A stretch of 64,000 nt of DNA from Crotalaria pallida (taxonomy: Eukaryota; Streptophyta; Magnoliopsida; Fabales; Fabaceae), in assembly GCA_037953625.1 (NCBI GenBank), contig CM075652.1, forward strand, positions 149,792,597-149,856,596, read 5' to 3'. Each line of letters opens with the position of its first letter. Positions within the stretch are counted from its first letter, which is position 1. Positions 56,978-64,000 of the stretch are shown here, in pieces. The notes under the pieces were generated by a model, which did no database searches, had not been told where the DNA came from, and saw only the letters and a list, made by a program, of their open reading frames with translations. Made by a program: the position numbers and the translations under genes.

Positions 56978-58337
56978 GATCCACATTCTCATCGTCATAT
57001 TTTGATCGTAAGGAGTTCTTTATAGTAAAATGATATATTGCAAAATCCATAGTTATTAATGTCATGTTATATGTTAAAAACCATTATTTTCGTGTAAATT
57101 GTAATTATTAACTATGTGCATTCTCAATTGTTATGTTCCAGAATATGCATCCACATAATTTCAATGAAATTATTCATGCATTGTTATTTTCCATTTTTTT
57201 AATATTTTTTTTAAAATATAAAATCCAATTTATCTTTATCTTTGATAAAATATAACAACCAAATATATAGTTATCTTTTTTACACCAAACAAGTATATTT
57301 TTTATTGCACAATTTTTTTTTAAATATTTTTGTGTATATATATATATATATAAAAGAATCATATCAAATATGTCATCATCTTTTTTTTATAGATTTACCT
57401 ATAATTGAGATGATAGGTTATTTGATATGTTGATAATGTATTTTTTTTTAATAATTTGTTTAAAATTAAAAAAAATAACATAAAACTAATCATAAAGTAG
57501 TAGATTGCGTAAGAATCGTCCAAATCTTTATATTCCAACTTATTAGCTTTAAGGTCTGTTGTAGTTGTGAAATTGTAATTTGTAGCTATAAGCTTCTAAT
57601 TTGTAGTTGTTAAGCTAGCTAAGAGCTGTGAACTTGTAGCTGAGAACTTATCGTTGTTTAGCTTACTATTTAAAATAATGTTGTTTAGCAAAACTAGCTT
57701 TTAAAGTATCTAAAAGTTATTAAATGACCAAAAAACACATGCAATCTATTATACTTATATAAAAACATCCCTTTTCGAGGCACCACGTTTGTTAGAGAAA
57801 TTTTCGAGTCATCACTTTTATTCGCTTAAGGAATATTCGCACCAGAGCATTTGTAGGTAGATAATATCGTCTTTAATCAAAATTATAATTTAAAATAAAT
57901 AAATTATCTGTTCAAAATTAATATTTAAAATTAAATAAATTATCTATATGTGGAATATGTTGAATCATTATCCTCGTTTTATTTTAAAAAAATCATTATC
58001 ATTAAAAAGATCGATAAACACAAAGAGATGATGCTTGAGCATTATCTGTATGTGAAATCATTATCCTCAGTTTGTTGAAAAAAGAAGTAATCATTATCCT
58101 AAAAAAAATATTTGAAAAAAAAAATCATTATATATAACATGATCTCACCTTCATTCTTTACCTTTGTTTTACCTTCATATTTCTCTACTTCCAAGAATTC
58201 TCTAATTTTATTATTTCGTATTTTATGTTCCTAATTATTTATTTCTTATTTTATATTCATATTCTTATTCAATATTCATATTCTCAACCCTAATCTCAAG
58301 ATTCTAAACAAATACAATCAAGTTTCTTTTCAGGAGC
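56978..58337. other. Intergenic AT-rich DNA
   Basis: A stretch at 57550-57710 rich in GTAGCT/AGCTACA-type motifs (TTGTAGCTATAAGC, CTAGCTAAGAGCTG) resembles half of a MITE, but no partner arm is clear. Leader-like CT-rich DNA precedes the F-box pseudogene. Confidence 0.4.
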
Positions 58338-58774
58338 ATGGGTGATTTTGGAGTGAAGAAAGGAAGAAATAATATGAAGAAGGAGAAGTCTTCTTCTTCT
58401 ACAATCAAAACTCTTCCAAAAGAGTTGGTGGTAGAGATTCTGACAAGGTGGTATCTGCTTCTATCTCAGACATGTGGAAAGTTAAACTAACTTGCAAAGA
58501 TTTTCTTCATATCTCATAGGATAATTATGTGTACCAACATCCATCCATGAAAAACTTTGATTTGATTCCTTTGTCATGGTTTACACATGAGAAAGAATTA
58601 TCTTTTTTGAACCGTTGTAGGGAGAGTGGTAACTCTGAGATTTCATACCGTGAAGGAATGGTAGAATATTTCAGTTATATGAAGGTAGCAGATTCGGATA
58701 TTGAGAATTTGAAGAAAGCCACTATGGTAATAACCCCAAGTATGTTTACCTTTGTTTGGATTTTTATTTGTTTA
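58338..58774 (+). pseudogene. Broken F-box protein gene
   Basis: Starts MGDFGVKKGRNNMKK, then an F-box core (SSSTIKTLPKELVVEILTR). A frameshift near 58447 moves the continuation (VVSASISDMWKVKLTCKDFLHIS) into another frame. An in-frame TAG follows near 58519, and then DNYVYQHPSMKNF, LIPLSWFTHEKELSFLNRC and SGNSEISYREGMVEYF, typical of the legume and Arabidopsis At2g35280/At1g67623-type F-box group. A GTAATA donor-like site follows AKKATM-type residues near 58727. F-box proteins select targets for SCF ubiquitin ligases. This copy should not make one. Confidence 0.75.
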
Positions 58775-60253
58775 TAAAGTATACTTGTAATCTAAATATA
58801 TAAGAAAAAGGTAAGTATTGTTACATTGTTAAATATTATCGTCCTCAAAACATAATTCATTATTTTTAAAATAATATTTGAAAATCTTGCTTTCACGACA
58901 ATTTGGTACCTGAAAAAATTAAGTTAAATAGATTATTCAAAATTTTCACATCATTACAACATTAAAATATCATCATTAATTCTATTTAATAATTAAATTA
59001 AAATTAAAATCCTATAAATAAGTCTCATAATATGTTAAAAGATAACAACAACATTAAAAAAAAAAAGATACAAACTACAGACCCAAAAATATAAATATTT
59101 AATAAAATCAATGATAATATAAATATTTAATAAAATCAATGATGTGAATGTGTCCGGGATCATTGGTCCCGGACCACACAATAATTCCTCCTTAGCATGG
59201 CTCTACCTTTGATTTTGGATAAACAAACTCCCTTCAATAATCATATAATACTCTATTCAGTAAAACAGTGCAAGTAAATCAAACATAAATTCCACATAGC
59301 CAATGAGAAGGAAAAGGTATGTCAAATTTAATAGGACCCAAATTTATTTTAAGAAAATAACGCTCAACCAGTGTTTCTGTCACATGCTAAAGAGAAATAA
59401 CACGATAATGATAACATAAGGCAAGGAACTAGATGAACAACGACAACATTTAAAAAAATTTTATCTAAATGTATATTAAAAGATAACAACAACATTAAAA
59501 AAAACAAGATACAAACTACAGACCCAAAGATAAAAACAACTAAATTCAATCTAAATATTTTCCTACTTCTTTTGTAATCACTTTATCTAAATGTATTATC
59601 GAGATAAATTTATTTGTTTTTTTTATCACAATAATTATGAAAAAATAATAATTAATATAAAAAGTGTTATATTAAAAAACCGAGGGATTAATCTATAAAA
59701 AAAACTTTGGGATTATTTGGTTAGGATATTCGGGAATAATTTTTTTTGATGTTATCCACAAATTACAAAAAGGAAATAGATTCAATACTTATAAAACATA
59801 TAAGAAGAAAAAGAATTTGCATGTCTCATCTAGAAATTTCCACATAATCCATGGAGATCATATATCTATATAGGTTGCAATATCGAAATTGAGAATATCC
59901 CAATATTTTTTTTAAAAGTAAAACAAATTAAATACTAATAAAGTATAGATTTTTTCAAACATTACAATTAATATGGATACATGATTAAATATAATGATTA
60001 TCATTTTGTAAAATGTTGCAATAGATAAATACTTTAGTTGTTAAAATCTCTAAAAAAAAAACTGTAACAGATTAAAAACAAAGGTACATAGATTTCATAA
60101 ATTGAAAAAAAAATAATTCAAGATGATTAGAACAATTAGGATAAAGATTTTTTAGAATCAAATCTTATGATTAATTCGAGATAAGATAATCGAAGAAAAA
60201 TATCAAAATATTTAAATATGAATAATAATAATAATAAATGTGATAATCATATT
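58775..60253. other. Intergenic AT-rich DNA with direct repeats
   Basis: A segment of about 58 bp (AGATAACAACAACATTAAAA...ACAAACTACAGACCCAAA) occurs at about 59039-59092 and again at 59480-59533. AATATTTAATAAAATCAATG is tandemly duplicated at 59092-59142. A GTCCGGGATCATTGGTCCCG hairpin lies near 59152. No gene. Confidence 0.5.
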
Positions 60254-60266
60254 AAAAAGATGATAA

Positions 60267-60431
60267 CCAACGAGCTGTTGGTGCAGTGGTGCCAGGGGCT
60301 GCACTTGGTAGGGCGAACCACGGTTCGATCCTCCGCAACAACGTTGGGAGAGGAATAAAACCTTAACCCCGGGACCCCCCTCGAACTGGATTAGTCGGCC
60401 CAGTGGGCCGGATATCAGGGTGCAAACCAAA
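60267..60431 (+). mobile_element. tRNA-derived SINE with 13-bp TSD
   Basis: A 165-bp insert with A box (GAGCTGTTGGTGCAGTGGTG) and B box (ACGGTTCGATCC). The tail segment CCCCGGGACCCCCCTCGAAC leads to a short A run. Exact 13-bp TSDs AAAAAGATGATAA lie at 60254-60266 and 60432-60444. Confidence 0.88.
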
Positions 60432-60444
60432 AAAAAGATGATAA

Positions 60445-61130
60445 TTTATGTTCAAAAAATACTAAATTATCATGTCCCATGAAATAGGAAATGTTTTGAT
60501 TTATTCTTAAATATACTCATAATACCATCAAACAAAAAACATTAAAAAAAAAGTTTAATTTTGATTCCACTCCAATTAATCATAATATCATAATAAACGT
60601 AATAATGATATATAAAAAGTGTTACTTCATCAATCAACTAAATAAAAAATACATTAATTTAATACTCATCTATGCATAAACAAATATAATATTAAAAATA
60701 TAAAAAAAAGAGCAGTCATTATATTCCTTATAAAATGCAATGCGTTAATTAATCAAGATAGTCAAGAATAACAAGTTCAATGTCGTCTTCATGTCCTATG
60801 AAATACGAAATATTCTAATTTATCCTTAAATTTACTTATAATACCACCAAACAAAAAGGATGAAAATATTTAAATATGATTTGCTTTTGATTCTTTAAAA
60901 TAAAGTTGATAATCATATAAAAATATTAATTTATCTATTAAATAAATAAGGAAGATATCAGATAAAAAGTGTTACTTTTTATTTATACAAGAAGAGCAAA
61001 TCTTGCTTGGGCCCTTTCCCAAACATGACGTGGTGGCCCCAGCCAACCACAACTCAACAGCACATTAAATTTCTTTTTGCAATTAATAAAAAAAAAATAA
61101 TTTAAAAACTAAAACAATAATAATAAAGCT
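60445..61130. other. Intergenic AT-rich DNA
   Basis: No coding signal. ATGACGTGGTGGCC at about 61025 contains an ACGT core and could belong to the promoter of the FAR1-like gene. Confidence 0.35.
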
Positions 61131-61179
61131 CAAACTCTGCATAGTGCATACCACCTTACAGAGCATAAAAATTGAGCGC

Positions 61180-61545
61180 CAAAACAAACCCTTCTTCCTC
61201 TTCGCCAAAGACAAACCCTTCTTCTTCTTCGTCCTTGAGAGCCAAAAGACAATCCCTTCTTCATCATTGATCATCTATAGCATGTGCCCTTTATTTTGTT
61301 CAGCATAACTATTTAACCCCGACCGTCGTAACCACGTCGAGACGGCGCCACAGCGAACCCGACTATTGTCACGACACTCATCCCACGGTACCCTGTTTAT
61401 TTAGGTTGCATTTAACTTCAGCTTTATTTATCTTAAATGGGTGTAATATTTAGTTTAAGTTTAATGTTCAATCTCTGGATAGTGTTGTGAGAATTATTTT
61501 AGGTTTTCTTTTTGGGAAAATTTATAATCATATTTTTTTAGGATA
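61180..61545 (+). promoter_or_regulatory. Leader of the FAR1-like gene with a possible 5'-UTR intron
   Basis: CT-rich leader DNA (TTCTTCTTCTTCGTCC) is followed by a donor-like CACG|GTACCC near 61388 and an acceptor-like TTTTTTTAG at 61541, just before the ATG. A leader intron is common in this gene family. The splice sites are predictions. Confidence 0.35.
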
Positions 61546-63286
61546 ATGGAACACGATGAATGCCAACCGATTGAAATTGACGAACCGAAAGACATTTTTG
61601 TTGGTCAAGTTGTCCATAGCAAAGATGAAGCTTATAACTTATACCAAGCACATGCCTTCAATATGGGGTTCAGTGTAAGAAAAGGGAAGGAGATGTATTA
61701 TGATAATGAGAAAAAACATACACGCTAAAAAAAATTACTGCTCTAGGCAAGGGTTCAAGAATAATGAAGCTCAATGTGAAGAAGTGGCTTATGAAAGGCC
61801 GGCTTCAAGAACAGGTTGTGAAGCAATGGTGCGATTTAATGTGACTAAGGAAGGAGTATGGAGGATTACAAAGTTGATATTGAATCACAACCATGACTTT
61901 GTGCCACCCGAGCAAAGGTATTTGTTACGTTCTATGAGAAATGTATCAGCTGCCAAAGGAGCAGTCATAAAGTCCATGGTTGAAGCTGGGTTTGGAGCTA
62001 CAAAGATATGGAGTTATTTAGGAGAAGAAGTTTGTGGATATGATAAACTTGCTATGACGCAAAAAGATACCCAAAATTTTGCTTACAATGAAAAGGTGAA
62101 ATTGATTGAAGAGGGTGATGCTCAATCGTTAGTGAATCACTTGCAAAGTAGACAAGCACAAGATCTGATGTTCTACTATACGGTGCAGCTAGACCAAGAG
62201 TCACGTTTCACGAATGTCTTTTGGAGAGATGGTAAATCCAAGGTTGATTATGATTGCTTTGAGGATGTCGTGGTTTTTGATACCACTTATCGTACTAATA
62301 AATACAACTTAATATGTGCTCCTTTCATTGGTGTAAATCACCATTGGCAAAATGTTATGTTTGGGTGTGCACTGTTAGCTAATGAAACTGCAGCTTCTTT
62401 TAATTGGTTGTTTAAAGTGTTTTTGGAGAGTATGGGAAACAAACAACCAAAAACAATCTTTACCGATCAAGATGCAGCCATGGCCAAAGCAATTGGACAG
62501 GTAATGCCAAATACTTGTCATCGATTGTGTCAATGGCATATAGCTAAAAATTCTCCTTCTAATTTGGGTGCTCTCAACCTAGACCATAAGTTTCAAAGCC
62601 TATTCCAAAAGTGCATGAAAGGTTGTGATTCAAAAGAAGAATTTGAAAGCATTTAGAAGCAGATGTTGGATGATTTCGAGCTTCACGATCATGATTGGCT
62701 AGATACTATGTATAAAATTCGTCACAAGTGGAGTAATGCCTTTACCAAAGATGTATTTTCTGCTGATATCAAGTCCTCTCAAAGAAGTGAGAGTACAAAC
62801 AGTGCATTGGGTGATATTGTAAATAAAACAACCAGTCTCTCACAATTCTTACTCTCATTTGAGAAGATGGTAAAGAAGTGGCGCCAACTAGAAGTTGAGA
62901 AGGAATACAAAAACAACACAAGTGAGCCTCCTCGCATTATAAACATAAGTGAGACTTTGCGACAAGCATCCATGATATATACTCACAAAATCTTCAAATT
63001 CTTTTTGCACGAGTATCTTGAAGGAACAGGTGGAAACATTTCTAGAGAGATTGAGCAATGTGATAATATATCCTATCATGAAGTCATATCGAATGATATG
63101 CCTCATAAGAGACATTTTGTAACACTTGATTCTTCCACTGCCATAATTAATTGCAGCTGTCACAAATTTGATTCCATGGGCATTCTCTGTGGCCATGCTT
63201 TGCGAATTTACAACATTAAAGGTATTTTGAGAATACCCACTCAATTCTTCTACAATTATATAAGAGGGGTGATCTGTGCAGGGTAA
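61546..63286 (+). pseudogene. FAR1/FRS-type gene (MULE transposase-derived), broken
   Basis: Frame 1 (61546-61728) gives an N-terminal FAR1 DNA-binding region (VHSKDEAYNLYQAHAFNMGF). The zinc-binding part (YCSRQGF, RTGCEAMVRF, NHNHDF) follows in another frame from about 61731, after one extra base by the A run. The MULE transposase domain follows: FDTTYRTNKYNLICAPFIGV (first Asp), TDQDAAMAKAI (second Asp), CQWHIAKN, and SQRSESTNSAL (Glu). A TAG at 62654 stands where family members have Trp (FESI*KQML). The SWIM zinc finger is kept (CSCHKFDSMGILCGHAL). It then ends abruptly at 63286, short of the usual tail. FRS proteins are transcription factors domesticated from Mutator transposases. This could equally be a relic of the transposon. 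With two lesions it is probably inactive. Confidence 0.85.
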
Positions 63287-63640
63287 ATCCGGTTACTGCT
63301 GTCATATGTGAATGTCTGTTTTGGTTAAATGCACATGGGCTGATGTAGTTGGGTTTCACAGTTTTTGGCTTCTACAGGTTACTGTCATATTTATTTGCTG
63401 TTCTAGGGAGAAGGCTGCTGCTTGGAGTTTTGTATTGTTTGGCAATATGCTTTGCGGTAGTGTGTAATTTTGCTTTTGCTGCTACTACAATAATATTGTG
63501 TAGCAGGTAGCTTGGTTGTTCTTTACATCTTATATTGTATTTGCACTTTGTATCAAAGGCTGGTTTCACTAGAAGTATATCTTATACTTCCTATTTATTT
63601 TGAAATAAAATTTCTTCTTTGCTTATTAAAAAAAAAAAGA
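63287..63640 (+). other. 3' region with AATAAA and genomic A tract
   Basis: GT/TG-rich DNA like a 3' UTR runs to GAAATAAAATTTC at about 63601, followed by a 12-base A run at 63628-63639. This may be the 3' UTR of the FAR1-like gene or the 3' end of a separate LINE. I could not tell which. Confidence 0.4.
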
Positions 63641-64000
63641 CACCTAACAATCATTAAAAGGGACATGCTGTAAAATATCAAGATATTGCAACAAGAGTAA
63701 TATTTTTGTTTATAAGTGACTATACATGATAATGAGATGGAGAAATTGCAGCTGTAACTGTTACAACACCATTAAAAGGGATATTCTAATTTCACAAAAA
63801 AAAGGGATATTCTAAAATCCACATGCCCAGTTCATTTTCTGTCTTATAATCCTTGTCATTAGAGTTCATGGCATATTCCTTGTCATTAGAGCTCATGACA
63901 TCAATCTTTCAGAAACAAAATTTATGACTGCAAGCATTCTATAATTCCATGGGCACCCAATAAGATAAGAAGTAAAATTTGATCAAAAGAGAAATAGAAG
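63641..64000. other. Intergenic edge of the window
   Basis: Short direct repeats (TTAAAAGGGATATTCTAA; TCCTTGTCATTAGAG and CTCATG, each twice). No gene. Confidence 0.4.

Noticed and set aside
61546..63640. Processed retrocopy explanation for the FAR1-like gene
   Set aside because: An AATAAA and A run follow it, but a splice-acceptor-like sequence just before the ATG suggests a retained leader intron, and no matching TSD was found.

Overview
This is a 64 kb stretch of AT-rich nuclear DNA from a flowering plant. The intron style, the argonaute and PPR families, the FAR1-like gene and the transposon families all point to a eudicot. A papilionoid legume is my best guess, but that is an impression from repeat style and is not proven by the sequence. 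The window holds two clearly intact genes and a few small or damaged ones. The rest is mostly transposable-element debris, much of it delimited by terminal inverted repeats (TIRs) and target-site duplications (TSDs).

Genes. An ARGONAUTE10 (PINHEAD/ZWILLE) gene lies on the + strand with its coding part at 18799-25688. I could assemble 21 coding exons with GT-AG introns, giving 970 codons without a stop and all four slicer residues. An intron-containing 5' leader lies upstream from about 17.0 kb. Converging on it is an intronless 727-residue PPR protein (26997-29180, - strand). Further right are a two-exon small Cys/His protein (36365-36702, -) and a truncated cullin-like gene of five in-phase exons (37906-39448, -), whose 3' end runs into an inverted copy of its own third exon. 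Beyond these lie two possible gene ends around 41.7-46.0 kb (-), a broken F-box gene (58338-58774, +) and a FAR1/FRS-type gene broken by one frameshift and one stop (61546-63286, +).

Layout of the rest. 0-16.8 kb is a field of Stowaway-like MITEs (TACTCCCTCC ends, TA target), at least two of them nested in another, with GC-rich hAT-type elements and older foldback elements. 29.5-31.6 kb is a Mutator-like element with a 9-bp TSD that carries an inserted hAT-like element. 32.6-35.3 kb is an AT-rich tandem array split by MITEs. 36.8-40.7 kb holds a hAT-like element, the cullin fragment and a 912-bp Mutator-like element. 43.9-44.4 kb holds a dead Ty3/gypsy integrase fragment. 46.3-51.4 kb holds a 1.28-kb PIF/Harbinger-type element, a minisatellite and a 1063-bp long-TIR element that contains what looks like a captured host exon. 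52-57 kb holds a CGAGCTT minisatellite, a poly(A) retroposon and a solo LTR with a hAT-like insertion. A SINE with a 13-bp TSD lies at 60.27 kb.

There is no operon-like arrangement. The most interesting material is structural: hairpin-forming inverted repeats made from gene fragments (cullin; captured exons), nested insertions with readable TSDs, and a truncated cullin whose frame is still open. I found no convincing evidence for a wholly new molecular system.
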